Below are positions 1-9,577 of a DNA stretch of 64,000 nucleotides, in pieces (within the stretch, counting starts at the first letter, position 1; the number at the start of each line of letters is the position of its first letter). This DNA comes from Nocardioides currus (lineage in GTDB: Bacteria > Actinomycetota > Actinomycetes > Propionibacteriales > Nocardioidaceae), in NCBI RefSeq assembly GCF_003057875.1, contig NZ_PYXZ01000002.1, positions 372,254 through 436,253 of the forward strand, in the 5' to 3' direction. A model generated the notes under the pieces. The model searched no databases. It was not told the origin of the DNA and saw only the letters and a program-made list of their open reading frames with translations. A program made the position numbers and the translations under genes.

Positions 1-1005
1 GGTCCACGTGCCGACGGCGTCGGGGCGGTTGGGGGTGCGTTCGCCGCCGTAGTAGGGGAGCAGCGCCACACCGCCGGACCCCGGCGCCGCCTCGAGGGCC
101 AGCGTGGCGAGGGCGTCGTGGTCGACCCCGAGCCAGCGGGCCTGCAGGTCGAGGATCCCGGCAGCGTTCATCGTGGTGACCATGGGCAGGAAGCCGCCGC
201 TGGCGTCGGCGAAGCCCGTCACGACCCCGGTCCCGTCGGCGACCGGCGTGGTGCTGATCACCGACGCGACGCCCGACGTGCCGACGGACACGAGCACGTC
301 ACCGGGCTGGAGCGCCATCCCCAGGGCCGCGCCCATGTTGTCGCCGGTGCCGCCGGCGACGGGGACTCCGGCGGCGGTGGTCCCCCCGGTCTCGCCGGGC
401 GCCACGAGCCGCGGTGTGGCGGCCGGGCGGCCGAGCGCGAGCTCCAGGAGGTCGGGGCGCCACTCGCCCTCGGCGGTGGCGAAGTAGCCCGTGCCGGAGG
501 CGTCGCCGCGGTCGGTGAAGGGCTCGGTGCCGGGAGCGGCGAGGTGCAACGAGACGTAGTCGTGGGGGAGCAGCACGCGGTGCACGCGCGCGGCGTGGTC
601 GGGCTCGTGGTCGCGGAGCCAGCGCAGCTTCGAGGACGTGAACGAGGCGACCAGCACGCTCCCGATGGCGTCGGCGCAGGCCTGCGGGCCGCCCATCTCG
701 TCGATGAGGTCGCGGGCCGCGCCGGCCGAGCGGGTGTCGTTCCACAGGAGGGCGTCACGCACGGGTGCCCCGGTCTCGTCGAGCGCCACCATGCCGTGCT
801 GCTGGCCGCCCACCGACACGGCCGAGGCCCGGTCGAGCAGGCCCTCCACCGCGGTGTCCACCGCCGTCAGCCAGGCGCGGGGGTCGACCTCGGTGCCGGG
901 CGGGTGGGGCGCGGTGCGGGTCTCCACGACCCGGCCGTCGTCGGCGTCCACCAGCACGGCCTTGGTCGACTGGGTGGAGGAGTCGATGCCGACGACGAGA
1001 GCCAC
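1..1005 (-). CDS. xylB: xylulokinase, 3' end outside the window
   Basis: FGGY-family sugar kinase that phosphorylates D-xylulose to xylulose 5-phosphate in the cytoplasm. Read on the minus strand from GTG at 1005, the protein opens with the actin-fold phosphate loop GIDSSTQSTK. It continues with the xylulokinase segment SVGGQQHGMVALD, then LLWNDTRS and a second ATP-site region around GGTGDNMGAALG. About 335 residues are present of a usual 450-500; the C-terminus runs off the left edge. There is no clear Shine-Dalgarno sequence before GTG, and an AT-rich promoter-like stretch sits directly upstream, so a leaderless transcript is possible. It is divergent from a XylF-like lipoprotein gene, which supports a xylose role. 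Confidence 0.9.
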   Translation of the reverse strand, partial: MALVVGIDSSTQSTKAVLVDADDGRVVETRTAPHPPGTEVDPRAWLTAVDTAVEGLLDRASAVSVGGQQHGMVALDETGAPVRDALLWNDTRSAGAARDLIDEMGGPQACADAIGSVLVASFTSSKLRWLRDHEPDHAARVHRVLLPHDYVSLHLAAPGTEPFTDRGDASGTGYFATAEGEWRPDLLELALGRPAATPRLVAPGETGGTTAAGVPVAGGTGDNMGAALGMALQPGDVLVSVGTSGVASVISTTPVADGTGVVTGFADASGGFLPMVTTMNAAGILDLQARWLGVDHDALATLALEAAPGSGGVALLPYYGGERTPNRPDAVGTWT

Positions 1006-1042
1006 GTCACTATTAAGTACGAGACTCGAATTAAAGTCAACC
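1006..1042 (-). promoter_or_regulatory. AT-rich promoter/operator-like segment before xylB
   Basis: This short stretch is strikingly AT-rich for the region. On the minus strand it reads TTGACT, then about 15-17 bases, then TACTTAAT just before the GTG. It contains the perfect palindrome CGAGACTCG flanked by TTAA on both sides. The layout fits a -35/-10 pair overlapped by an operator, perhaps for a ROK or LacI-type xylose regulator. No regulator gene is visible, so the assignment is inference. Confidence 0.4.
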
Positions 1043-1090
1043 CGTCGCCCGGGACGACGCGCGCGCAGTGGTCTGACACCATGCCCCCTG

Positions 1091-1801
1091 ATGCGACGAG
1101 TCCTGGCCACCCGGTTCCTGGCCCCCGGCGCGCTGCTGCTCGCGGCTGCGCTGTCGGGCTGCGCGACCGACTCGACGGTGATCGCCGTGCTGGCCGCCGA
1201 CGACTCGGCGAGCGGCCGGCCGGTCCTCGACGTGGACCGCCTGCGCGAACGTGTCGACGCGATCTGCACCGGCTGCGAGGTCGAGGTGCTCGACGCGGCC
1301 GGCGACGCGGGGGAGCAGTCCGACCAGCTCGACCGGGCGCTCGCCGCCGGTGCCGACTTCGTGGTCCTCGACCCGGTCGACGTCGAGCAGGCCGAGGCGC
1401 TGGCCCAGCGGGCCGGCGACGTTCCGGTCCTGGCCTACGGCACCCTCGTGCCAGGAGCGGACTGGTTCGTCGGGCTGAGCCAGCAGCCGCCCGCCCCCGA
1501 CAGCGCCGGCAGCGACCTCGAGGCGGCGCGCGCCGTGATCTCGCGCGACCGGAAGAGCTTCACCCACGTCCCGGCCGCGGCGATGAGCGCGAAGGCCGCG
1601 GACGTCGTGGTCGGCGAGCTCGCCGACGAGCCGGTGGGCGAGGCTCAGGACGCGGAGGGCGTGCCGTCGTGGCTCTTCGAGCCCGTCGAGGTGACCGTCA
1701 ACGACCTCACCACCGTCCTGGTGGCGTCGGGTGCGATCACCCTGGCGGACCTGTGCGAGGGCGACACCGCGAAGCGCTGCACCAGGCTCGGGCTCGTCTG
1801 A
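1091..1801 (+). CDS. shortened XylF-like substrate-binding lipoprotein
   Basis: Predicted 236-residue lipoprotein: signal peptide ending in the lipobox LSGC with the lipidated cysteine at residue 24. The N-terminal half resembles the first lobe of xylose/ribose-type periplasmic binding proteins (VIAVLAADDSASGRP, then GADFVVLDPVD). The last 80 residues resemble the XylF C-terminus (VPSWLFEPVEVTVNDL, then LADLCEGDTAKRCTRLGL). Family members are usually about 350 residues; the part corresponding to much of the second lobe appears missing between residues 135 and 155. Sugar binding may therefore be altered or lost. It is divergent from xylB with no permease or ATPase gene beside it. Start ATG 1091 is set by the signal peptide. 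Confidence 0.7.
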   Translation: MRRVLATRFLAPGALLLAAALSGCATDSTVIAVLAADDSASGRPVLDVDRLRERVDAICTGCEVEVLDAAGDAGEQSDQLDRALAAGADFVVLDPVDVEQAEALAQRAGDVPVLAYGTLVPGADWFVGLSQQPPAPDSAGSDLEAARAVISRDRKSFTHVPAAAMSAKAADVVVGELADEPVGEAQDAEGVPSWLFEPVEVTVNDLTTVLVASGAITLADLCEGDTAKRCTRLGLV

Positions 1802-1809
1802 TCCGTTCA

Positions 1810-1834
1810 CCGCGAGGTCTGGGTCGACCTCCGC
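1810..1834. terminator. short hairpin between convergent genes
   Basis: GCGAGGT and ACCTCCGC form a stem of at least five pairs around an 8-base loop, in the 42-base gap between the convergent lipoprotein and fbiC genes. There is no U-tract, so it is a weak candidate. Confidence 0.3.
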
Positions 1835-1843
1835 TACTGACCG

Positions 1844-4339
1844 TCAGGGCCGGCGGTGGTGCGGACGGCCGTACGTCGTCGTGCGCTCCACCACCGGACG
1901 GTCGATGCCCGCCCCGATCTCGACGAGCTCGGCCACCGTCTTGGCCGAGCCGTGCTTGCTGCCGGCCATCCGCGAGATCGTCTCCTCCATCAGCGTGCCC
2001 CCGACGTCGTTCGCGCCGGCCCGCAGCATCGCGCGGGTGCCCTCGACCCCGAGCTTGACCCAGCTGGTCTGGATGTGGGGGATGGAGCCGTGGAGCATGA
2101 TCCGGCCCATCGCGTGCACGGCGAGGTTGTCGCGCAACGTGGGCCCGGGGCGGGCGACCCCGGCGAGGTAGATCGGCGAGCTGGTGTGCACGAAGGGCAG
2201 CGGCACGAACTCCGTGAACCCGCCCGTCTCGTCCTGGATCCCGCGCAGCACCCGCAGGTGCTGCACCCAGTGGCGCGGGTTGTCGACGTGGCCGTACATC
2301 ATGGTCGAGCTCGACCGCAGGCCCACCTGGTGCGCGGTGGTGACGACCTCGATCCACGTCCTGGCGGGGAGCTTGCCCTTGGTCAGCACCCACCGGACCT
2401 CGTCGTCGAGGATCTCCGCCGCGGTGCCGGGGATGGTGTCGAGGCCGGCCTCGCGGGCCTTGATCAGGAAGTCCTTGACCGACAGCCCCGTGCGGGCGGC
2501 GCCGCTGACGATCTCCATCGGGCTGAAGGCGTGCACGTGCATGTCCGGCACGCGGCGCTTCACCGCGGAGACGAGGTCGAAGTAGGCGCTGGCCGGCAGC
2601 TCGGGGTCGATGCCGCCCTGCATGCACACCTCGGTGGCGCCGAGCTCCCACGCCTCCTGCGCGCGGTCGGCCACCTGCTCGAGCGAGAGCGAGAACGCGT
2701 CGGCGTCGGACTTGCGCTGCGCGAAGGCGCAGAACCGGCAGCCGACGTAGCAGATGTTGGTGAAGTTGATGTTGCGGTTGACGACGTAGGTGACGTCGTC
2801 GCCGACGGTGTCGTGGCGCAGGTCGTCGGCGAGCCGGCAGACCTGCTCCAGCAGGTCACCCTCCGCCGTCATCAGGGCCAGCGCCTGGTCGTCGGTCAGG
2901 CCCGCCGGATCGCGCTCGGCTGCGCGCAGGGCGGCGAAGCCCTCGCCGGTCGCGCCGGTCCCGACGGACAGGCCCGCCGCGGTCTCGGCGACGGCCTGCC
3001 AGTCGCCGTACACGCTGTCGAAGTCCTCGCGCCGGTCGGCGCTGCGGCCGGTGGTGTCGATGGTGGCGTGCAGGTCGGTGCGACCCGCGCCGTCGAGGGC
3101 GGCGTCGGGCTCCTGCCACGGCAGCCCGACGGGGCGTACGCCGCTGCGCGCGAGTCCGTCGGGTCGCGCGAGCGCGTCGATGTGGCCGTCGAGTCGCGGA
3201 TCGAGCCACGGCGCGCGCTGCCGGACGTAGTGGGGGTGCACCGTCAGGCGCGGCTCGAGCGCGAACCCGGCGTCGGCGGTGACGGCCCGGAGCCGCTCGA
3301 GGGAGGGCCACGGCCGCTCGGGGTTGACGTGGTCGGGCGTCAACGGGGACACGCCGCCCCAGTCGTCCACGCCGGCCTCGAGCAACGCCCGGCACTCGGA
3401 GGAGTCGACGAGATTGGGCGGGGCCTGGATCCGCATCGCCGGCCCGAGCACGATCCGGGACACGGCGATGGCGGCGCGGTAGTCGGCCAGCGCGAGGTCG
3501 TCGGCGTGCCGCATCGCGGTGTCGGGCTTGGCGCGGAAGTTCTGGACGATCACCTCCTGGATCGACCCGTAGAGCCGCGCGACCCTCCGCAGCTCGAAGA
3601 TCGTCTCCGCGCGCTCGGTGAGCGTCTCGCCGATGCCGACGAGCAGCCCGGTGGTGAAGGGGATCGAGAGGCGGCCCGCGTCCTCGAGCACCCGCGAGCG
3701 GATCGCGGGGTCCTTGTCGGGGGACCCGAAGTGGGCCTCGCCCCGCGTCTCGAAGAGCCGCCGCGACGTCGTCTCCAGCATCATGCCCATCGACGGCGAG
3801 ACCGGCTTGAGCCGGGTCATCTCCTCCCAGCTCATGACGCCGGGGTTGAGGTGCGGCAGCAGTCCGGTCTCCTCGAGCACCCGCACCGCCATGGCACGGA
3901 CGTAGTCGAGGGTGGAGTCGTAGCCCTGCTCGTCGAGCCACGTCCGGGCCTCGGGCCAGCGGTCCTCGGGCCGGTCGCCGAGCGTGAACAGCGCCTCGAG
4001 GCACCCGAGCGCGGCGCCCTCGCGTGCGATGTCGAGGATCTCGTCGGGGGAGAGGTACGGCGAGGCCAGCTTGCCCGGCACCGTCACGAAGGTGCAGTAG
4101 TGGCAGCGGTCGCGGCACAGGCGGGTGATCGGGATGAACACCTTGGGCGAGTAGGTCACGACCCCCGGCCGGCCGGCGCGGACGAGTCCCGCGTCGCGGA
4201 CCCGCGCGGCGACCGCGCAGAGCCTGTCGAGCTCGCCGTCGCGGGCCGCCAGCAGGGCAGTGGACTCCTCGACGTCCAGCGTCGCTCCACGCTCGGCACG
4301 TGCCAGGGCCCGGCGGATCTGGGCGGGATTCGGCTCCAT
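1844..4339 (-). CDS. fbiC: FO synthase, fused CofG-CofH (coenzyme F420 biosynthesis)
   Basis: Bifunctional radical SAM enzyme of 831 residues that makes FO (the deazaflavin of F420) from tyrosine and 5-amino-6-ribitylaminouracil. The CofG half carries its cluster motif CRDRCHYC at residues 75-82. The CofH half carries CYVGCRFC near residues 530-537; both match CxxxCxxC. Full length fits actinobacterial FbiC. Start ATG 4339 has AGGATGAG upstream. The longer open frame above it is a shadow of the MMPL gene. At least three likely F420-using enzymes occur elsewhere in the window, so the cofactor is probably in active use. Confidence 0.96.
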   Translation of the reverse strand: MEPNPAQIRRALARAERGATLDVEESTALLAARDGELDRLCAVAARVRDAGLVRAGRPGVVTYSPKVFIPITRLCRDRCHYCTFVTVPGKLASPYLSPDEILDIAREGAALGCLEALFTLGDRPEDRWPEARTWLDEQGYDSTLDYVRAMAVRVLEETGLLPHLNPGVMSWEEMTRLKPVSPSMGMMLETTSRRLFETRGEAHFGSPDKDPAIRSRVLEDAGRLSIPFTTGLLVGIGETLTERAETIFELRRVARLYGSIQEVIVQNFRAKPDTAMRHADDLALADYRAAIAVSRIVLGPAMRIQAPPNLVDSSECRALLEAGVDDWGGVSPLTPDHVNPERPWPSLERLRAVTADAGFALEPRLTVHPHYVRQRAPWLDPRLDGHIDALARPDGLARSGVRPVGLPWQEPDAALDGAGRTDLHATIDTTGRSADRREDFDSVYGDWQAVAETAAGLSVGTGATGEGFAALRAAERDPAGLTDDQALALMTAEGDLLEQVCRLADDLRHDTVGDDVTYVVNRNINFTNICYVGCRFCAFAQRKSDADAFSLSLEQVADRAQEAWELGATEVCMQGGIDPELPASAYFDLVSAVKRRVPDMHVHAFSPMEIVSGAARTGLSVKDFLIKAREAGLDTIPGTAAEILDDEVRWVLTKGKLPARTWIEVVTTAHQVGLRSSSTMMYGHVDNPRHWVQHLRVLRGIQDETGGFTEFVPLPFVHTSSPIYLAGVARPGPTLRDNLAVHAMGRIMLHGSIPHIQTSWVKLGVEGTRAMLRAGANDVGGTLMEETISRMAGSKHGSAKTVAELVEIGAGIDRPVVERTTTYGRPHHRRP

Positions 4340-4413
4340 GGCCTCATCCTTCCAGCCCGCCGGGCACGCTGCGGTCAACGTCCGATCAACACCGGGCCTG
4401 AGACCGACCCGGC

Positions 4414-6591
4414 TCAGTGCACGGTCTCGATCGGCTCCTGGATCTCGGCGGTCGTCAGGTGGTGGTCGTCGCTGTCGAGCTTGCTCGGCCACCAGATCTT
4501 CCCGCCGAGGTCCATGTTGATCGCCGTCACCAGCACCGACCGCACGATCATCGTGTCGAGGATGACCCCGAGCGCGACCGCGACGCCGAGCTGGGCGAGG
4601 AAGACGACCGGGATCGTCCCGAGCACCAGGAAAGTCGCGGCGAGCACGAGACCGGCGCTGGTGATCACCCCACCGGTGGAGGTCAGCGCCACCAGCGATC
4701 CCTTGCGGGTGCCGAGGTGCATGGTCTCCTCGCGGACCCGGGTCATCAGGAAGATGTTGTAGTCGATCCCGAGCGCCACCAGGAAGACGAAGGCGAAGAG
4801 CGGGAACCCGGGGTCGGAGCCGGCGAAGCCGAAGACGTACTCGAACAGCAGCGAGCTGATGCCCAGCGCCGCGCCGAAGGAGAGCACCACGGTCGCCATC
4901 AGGATCAGCGGCGCCAGCACCGAGCGCAGCAGCGCCATCAGGATCAGGAACACCATCACCAGGATGATCGGGATGATCAGCCGGTTGTCGGCGTTCGCCG
5001 CCTCCTTGGTGTCGAGGTAGAAGGCGGAGCCGCCGCCCACGAGGGCGTCGGCGCCGTCCACCGCGTGCACCGCGTCCCGGACGCCCTCCACCGCGGAGAA
5101 GGCCGCGGGCGACGACGGGTCGGAGTCGATGGCCGCCTCGATGAACGCGACGTCGCCCTTCACCACGGGAGGCTTCGGGTCCTCCACGCCCTCGACGTCC
5201 GTCATCGCGGTCGCGACCGCCTCGCCGGCGTCGGCGTTGGCGACGACCGCCACGGTGTTGGACTGGTCGACCAGGCCGTGGTCGACGAGCACCTTCTGGC
5301 CGGTGATGGACTCGAACTCCTTGGTGTAGGAGTCCTCGGTGGCCAGCCCGTTGGTGTCGAGCGTGAACAGGCCCAGGCAGCAGACCGCGAGGATCACGCT
5401 GGTCGCGACCCACACGCGACGGGGGTTGGGGACGATCCGTCGTCCGACCTTGGCCCAGAACCCGGTCTGCGTGGGCTCGGCGGAGCCGAAGGCGGGCCGG
5501 CGCGGCCAGAAGATCCAGCGGCCGGTGATGACCAGCAGGGCGGGCAGCAGGGTGATCTGCACCAGCAGGGTCACCGCGATGCCGATGGCGGCCACCGGGC
5601 CGAGGCCCGCCGTGGAGTTCATCTCGGCGAAGAGCAGGCACAGCATGCCGATGATCACGGTCGCCGCGCTGGCGATCAGCGCCGGAGCGGCACGGTGCAG
5701 CGCGAAGGCCATCGCCTCGTGCCGGTCCCCGTGGCGACGGAGCTCTTCTCGGTAGCGCGCCACGAGCAGCAGCGCGTAGTCGGTGCCGGCTCCGATCACC
5801 AGGATCGTCAGGATCGCCTGCGACTGGCCGTTGACCGTCAGGTCGGCGTACTTGGCGAGGAAGTAGATCAGGGCCTGGGCGGTGAACAGGGCGATGCCGG
5901 CACACAGGATCGGCAGGATCCACAGCACCGGGCTGCGGTAGGTGAAGAGCAGGATCAGGATCACGACCCCGAGGGTCGCGAACAGCAGCGTCGTGTCGAT
6001 GCCGCCGAAGGCCTCGGCCGCGTCGGCCGCTTGCCCGCCCATGCCGGCGATGTAGACGTCGACGCCGTCGATGTCGGCGATGCCGCGCAGGTCGTCGGCC
6101 GCGTCCGGCAAGGCGTTCCACCCGTCCGCGCCGAAGTTGAAGGTGACCTGGGTCTGCGCGACGTCACCGTCCTCGGAGACGGCCGGGAACCCGATCTGCT
6201 GGGCCGTGGCGGGGCTGATGACCGGCGGCGGCCGGTCGGCCGTGGGCTGGTCGACGCCGTTGAGGGAGGCGAACTCGGTCGCCTGGTCCTCGATGGCGGC
6301 CAGGTCGTCCTGCGTCAGGCCGCCGTCGCGCTGGTAGACGACGAGGGTCGGGATCGCGTTGACGTCCTGGAAGGCTCCGAGCTTCTCCAGCGCCTGCGTG
6401 GACTCGGCGCTCTCGGGCAACCACGAGGAGGCCTCGTTGTTCTGGACGTCGATCAGCTTGGAGGCGAACATGGAGGAGCCGGCCGCGATGGCCAGCCAGG
6501 CGATGAGGACCACCCACTTGGTGGCACGGCCGGTGAGCGAGCCGGCGATCTGTCGGTGCATGGGGCTCAGTGTGGACGAGTCCACCGACAT
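4414..6591 (-). CDS. MMPL/RND-family transporter
   Basis: Integral membrane protein of 725 residues with the MMPL layout: one N-terminal helix (about residues 25-45), a large extracytoplasmic loop, a block of helices (about 195-370), a second loop, and a second block (about 515-700). MmpL relatives export lipids or small hydrophobic compounds using the proton gradient. The halves show the expected duplication, for example [14 protein letters not shown] in the first half and [14 protein letters not shown] in the second. The substrate cannot be told. ATG 6591 was chosen; ATG 6561 is an alternative. It lies upstream of fbiC on the same strand with a 74-base gap, so co-transcription is possible. 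Confidence 0.9.
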   Translation of the reverse strand: MSVDSSTLSPMHRQIAGSLTGRATKWVVLIAWLAIAAGSSMFASKLIDVQNNEASSWLPESAESTQALEKLGAFQDVNAIPTLVVYQRDGGLTQDDLAAIEDQATEFASLNGVDQPTADRPPPVISPATAQQIGFPAVSEDGDVAQTQVTFNFGADGWNALPDAADDLRGIADIDGVDVYIAGMGGQAADAAEAFGGIDTTLLFATLGVVILILLFTYRSPVLWILPILCAGIALFTAQALIYFLAKYADLTVNGQSQAILTILVIGAGTDYALLLVARYREELRRHGDRHEAMAFALHRAAPALIASAATVIIGMLCLLFAEMNSTAGLGPVAAIGIAVTLLVQITLLPALLVITGRWIFWPRRPAFGSAEPTQTGFWAKVGRRIVPNPRRVWVATSVILAVCCLGLFTLDTNGLATEDSYTKEFESITGQKVLVDHGLVDQSNTVAVVANADAGEAVATAMTDVEGVEDPKPPVVKGDVAFIEAAIDSDPSSPAAFSAVEGVRDAVHAVDGADALVGGGSAFYLDTKEAANADNRLIIPIILVMVFLILMALLRSVLAPLILMATVVLSFGAALGISSLLFEYVFGFAGSDPGFPLFAFVFLVALGIDYNIFLMTRVREETMHLGTRKGSLVALTSTGGVITSAGLVLAATFLVLGTIPVVFLAQLGVAVALGVILDTMIVRSVLVTAINMDLGGKIWWPSKLDSDDHHLTTAEIQEPIETVH

Positions 6592-6662
6592 CGTGCATCC
6601 GGATAGTCCCCCGCCCCTGCTCAGGGACCTCTCAGGGATCTCTCAGGGTGCGAAGCGTCCGC

Positions 6663-7709
6663 TCAGCGGGTCTGGAGGTGGAACGGGGACTCCATGTCGC
6701 CATCGGTGTCGGCCACCGGCTCCACGGCGTACTCCATCGATCCGTCGGTGACGTCGAGGCGTACGACGGCGAAGGCCTCGTCGTGGTAGGTCACGACCAG
6801 GACGTGGGTGGCGTCCTCCCAGACCTGGTCGAAGTAGGTGGTGGTGACCTTGCGGCTGCTCCTCCAGGTGGTCATCACCCGCCCCGTGCGCAGGTCGAGG
6901 ACGTCGAGCGTCGTCGGCCCGAACCCGTCGGCGAAGGCCGGTGTGCCGAGCACCCGGCGCTGGTCGGGAGAGATGTCGCTGAGCTGGTTGTCGCAGGTCC
7001 GCCAGCGGTTCTTCAGGTTCCGCCTCATCACGCTGCACGTCCCGGTGTCGGTGGCCTGCACGATGCCGCCGGCCCACCGGCCGCGCGCCGTGCCGACCGC
7101 CTTGAAGCCGGTGATGTCGACGATCCCGTGGGACGAGACGACCCAGCTCTCGAGGCGACGGGTGGAGTTGACCAGGATCGCGCACCCGTTGCTGGTCTCG
7201 TCCTCCTTGCAGTCGCCGCTGGAGACGTAGACCGGGGTGGCGAGTTCCTTGCTCGGGACCGACGGCATCCGGAGCACGCGGTCGCCGTCCTCGTCGATCG
7301 CCCGCACGCCGCCACGGCGCGTCGTGAAGGCCACCGCCTCCCCGTCGGGCGACGTCGCGAGGCCGAAGCCCGATCGCCAGCTCGACCGCCCGGGGCTGCC
7401 GTCCGCTCCGACCCATCGCGTGGTGGTCCGGCCGCCCTTGACCGTCTGGACGACGAAGCCCGAGCCCATCGGGGCGAGGGCGGCGACGTCGCCCTGGACG
7501 GTGGTGTCACCGGCGGGGCCGTGGACGGTGCTGGTGGTGCCGTCGGTCGTCTCGGACCACACCAGCTTCGGCGGTGCCCCGGTCGACAGGTCGGAGACGT
7601 CGAACGTCTTCGTCACCGGTGCCTGCGGCGCGGCGTGCGCCGGGTTGCCGAGGAGGGCGAGCGCGAGCGCGAGGGGCATCACGGCGAAGGAGGTGAGGAG
7701 ACGCTTCAT
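6663..7709 (-). CDS. secreted beta-propeller-like protein
   Basis: Predicted exported protein of 348 residues with a signal peptide (MKRLLTSFAVMPLALALALL, cleavage after AHA). The mature part shows repeated segments of the kind seen in TolB/WD40-like propellers, for example SPDGEAVAFTTRRGGVRAID and SPDQRRVLGTPAFADGFGP. Several cysteines (SGDCKEDETSNGC) may form extracytoplasmic disulfides. No catalytic motif was recognised. The start is set by the signal peptide, not the longer open frame that overlaps the neighbour. It follows the DUF1906 gene by 37 bases on the same strand and is probably co-transcribed with it. Confidence 0.65.
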   Translation of the reverse strand: MKRLLTSFAVMPLALALALLGNPAHAAPQAPVTKTFDVSDLSTGAPPKLVWSETTDGTTSTVHGPAGDTTVQGDVAALAPMGSGFVVQTVKGGRTTTRWVGADGSPGRSSWRSGFGLATSPDGEAVAFTTRRGGVRAIDEDGDRVLRMPSVPSKELATPVYVSSGDCKEDETSNGCAILVNSTRRLESWVVSSHGIVDITGFKAVGTARGRWAGGIVQATDTGTCSVMRRNLKNRWRTCDNQLSDISPDQRRVLGTPAFADGFGPTTLDVLDLRTGRVMTTWRSSRKVTTTYFDQVWEDATHVLVVTYHDEAFAVVRLDVTDGSMEYAVEPVADTDGDMESPFHLQTR

Positions 7710-7746
7710 GGCAGTGGGACGCTCCGATCGCGGTGATTGGTTGCGC

Positions 7747-9054
7747 TCAGTCGTTGCGCAGGGCACCCCACACATCGTCGGTGACCACACCGGTCGCGGC
7801 AAGGCCCTGCTTGCGCTGGTAGGCCGCGACCGCCTTCGCGGTCTGCTTCGACACCACGCCGTCGATGCGGGTGGGCCGGCCGAGCGCCGCCGTCAGGGCG
7901 CGCTGCAGCCGCAGCACCGGCGCGCCGGTGTCCCCGACCTTGAGCAGCGGCTGGCTGCCGTGGGTGAGCAGGGCCGCCCAGGTGGCGCGATCCGTCCGTC
8001 CGGTCTCCCGCAGGTCCAGCCGGCGCTGCACCTTGCGGACCGCGGCGGTCGTGCGGGCGTCGTACCTCCCTGTGATCGGAGCGCGGGTCGCCTTGTTGAC
8101 GCGGAGCAGGCACTGGGCGGCGCGGACCGCGTCGCCGCTGCGTCCGGTGCGCAGCGCGGGGTAGCGCTTGAGGTCGACGTCGACGTCCTTGCACAGCGGC
8201 CTGCTGCGCGGCGCGACGGAGCCGCGTCCCATGTCCACCCAGTTGGCGTCGACGGGCAGGGCATAGCCGCCGAAGGTCTGCGTGACGTCGAGGGCGTACT
8301 GGTGGACGCGGCTGTGGTCGTCCCACCGGTCGCCCTGCACCCGCTGGTCGGTGCGCACGTCCGAGCGGCCGTTGCCCCACGCGAACCAGATGTCGTCGGG
8401 CATCGCGTAGGAGCCCGGGGAGACCCGGTCGGCGTAGTCGAGCGAGGTGATGGCCGCCGCGATGTTGGAGTAGACGCCCGAGCGGTAGCCGGCGGAGTGG
8501 AGTGCCTTGGTCCAGCCGGACACGAAGGACAGGGCGGCCTGGCGGCAGTCGTCGGGCGCGAGGTCGTAGTCCTCGAGGTCGTAGAAGAGGGTGCTTCCCC
8601 GGCCGATCCCGAGCGCGCGGGCGGTGCTCGCGGCCGCGGAGGCCTCGGCGCGACCCTGCTGCTGAGCGGTGGCGAGGTCGGCGGACATCACGTCGGGGTA
8701 GCCCGAGCAGCTGGCCTGCGGTCCGACCCACAGCGGGAGCAGGTGCCAGCCCTGCCGCTGCTGCGTGCGGACCCAGTCGGCGTCGAGCTCGGGCTGCGGG
8801 CACAGCATGTTGCTGCCGCCGAGGTAGATCCCGACACCGGCGTACGGCGACTCGAGCCGCCACGCGTCCATCACCTCCTGCGCCGGGGCGGAGCAGGTGT
8901 CGAACGCGTAGCCCGTCAGCGAGCCCGGCTCTCCCCTACCCTTCCCGCCCGCGGCCTGCGCGGCCTGGGCCGAGGCCGGCGCGACGAGCGCGAGGCCGGT
9001 CGCCAGGAGGGCGAGCGTCGTGAGGGTACGGCGAAGGCGGCCCGAGATGTGCAT
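7747..9054 (-). CDS. secreted DUF1906 glycoside-hydrolase-like protein with peptidoglycan-binding repeats
   Basis: Exported protein of 435 residues. A signal peptide (MHISGRLRRTLTTLALLATG, then a site near AQA) is followed by a DUF1906/Rv2525c-like TIM-barrel domain: GYAFDTCSAP, VGIYLGG, LPLWVG and the acidic strand TLFYDLEDYD. The C-terminal 150 residues hold two peptidoglycan-binding domain 1 units (GRSGDAVRAAQCLL and VGDTGAPVLRLQRAL). The protein probably sits in the cell wall and acts on or senses a wall glycan; activity for this family is not well settled. Start ATG 9054 matches the signal peptide; the longer frame upstream is not needed. Confidence 0.85.
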   Translation of the reverse strand: MHISGRLRRTLTTLALLATGLALVAPASAQAAQAAGGKGRGEPGSLTGYAFDTCSAPAQEVMDAWRLESPYAGVGIYLGGSNMLCPQPELDADWVRTQQRQGWHLLPLWVGPQASCSGYPDVMSADLATAQQQGRAEASAAASTARALGIGRGSTLFYDLEDYDLAPDDCRQAALSFVSGWTKALHSAGYRSGVYSNIAAAITSLDYADRVSPGSYAMPDDIWFAWGNGRSDVRTDQRVQGDRWDDHSRVHQYALDVTQTFGGYALPVDANWVDMGRGSVAPRSRPLCKDVDVDLKRYPALRTGRSGDAVRAAQCLLRVNKATRAPITGRYDARTTAAVRKVQRRLDLRETGRTDRATWAALLTHGSQPLLKVGDTGAPVLRLQRALTAALGRPTRIDGVVSKQTAKAVAAYQRKQGLAATGVVTDDVWGALRND

Positions 9055-9107
9055 GGCGCCGAGGGTAGAGGGTGGTTGGTGGCGTGGTGAAAAACTCCGG
9101 GAGTCGA

Positions 9108-9134
9108 TGTCGAGGACCCGGCGGGCCGTTCGAC
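9108..9134 (+). promoter_or_regulatory. candidate ECF42 promoter (TGTCGA-N17-CGAC)
   Basis: TGTCGA lies at 9108-9113 and CGAC at 9131-9134, separated by 17 bases and ending about 45 bases before the DGPF start. ECF42 sigma factors are reported to use a TGTCGA -35 and a CGA/TC -10 element in front of DGPF genes. The ECF42-type gene is encoded immediately downstream, which predicts positive autoregulation of the pair. Confidence 0.65.
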
Positions 9135-9179
9135 GTACGTGCGAGAAGCAACCACCACCGAGCAACAGGAGTGATCGCA

Positions 9180-9554
9180 ATGCCGCGTTTCATGGGATTC
9201 GTCCGGATGGAAGAGAACATCGGCACCCCGCCGAAGTCGCTGTTCGAGGCGATGGACGCCTACATCGGCGAGCGGGCCGCGAAGGGGATCTTCCTCGACG
9301 GCGGCGGGCTGTACGGCACGGAGGACGCCGTGAACTTCGTCGTCCGCGACGGTCAGTCCACCCGCGTCGACGGCCCTTACGCCGAGGGCAAGGAGGTCGT
9401 CGGCGGCTGGTCGATCATGGAGTACCCCAGCCTCGCGGAAGCCGTCGCCGACCAGGAGGAGTTCGCCGAGCTGCACGCGAAGCACTGGCCCGAGGTCACG
9501 GTGATCTCGACCCTGCGCCAGATCTCGACCGGCCCGGAGGAGCCCGAGGCCTGA
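9180..9554 (+). CDS. YCII/DGPF-domain protein
   Basis: Small cytoplasmic protein of 124 residues of the YCII-related (DGPF) superfamily, with the family signature VDGPYAEGKEVVGGW in its centre. DGPF proteins are routinely encoded beside ECF42 sigma factors; their biochemical role is not established. ATG 9180 has AGGAGTGATC upstream, a good ribosome-binding site. The sigma factor gene begins 24 bases after its stop, so the two probably form an operon under the promoter at 9108-9134. Confidence 0.9.
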   Translation: MPRFMGFVRMEENIGTPPKSLFEAMDAYIGERAAKGIFLDGGGLYGTEDAVNFVVRDGQSTRVDGPYAEGKEVVGGWSIMEYPSLAEAVADQEEFAELHAKHWPEVTVISTLRQISTGPEEPEA

Positions 9555-9577
9555 GCCTGGCTCACTACGCTGGCCCC

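Noticed and set aside
1844..6121. A single 1425-residue open frame covering fbiC and upstream DNA
   Set aside because: The first 594 residues are an alternative-frame reading of the MMPL gene with no family resemblance. FbiC has a clear start at 4339.
4417..6606. Long open frame of 729 codons on the plus strand
   Set aside because: Composition (Gln, Arg, Asp, His and Gly rich) is typical of antisense readings of high-G+C genes; the MMPL gene on the other strand is certain.
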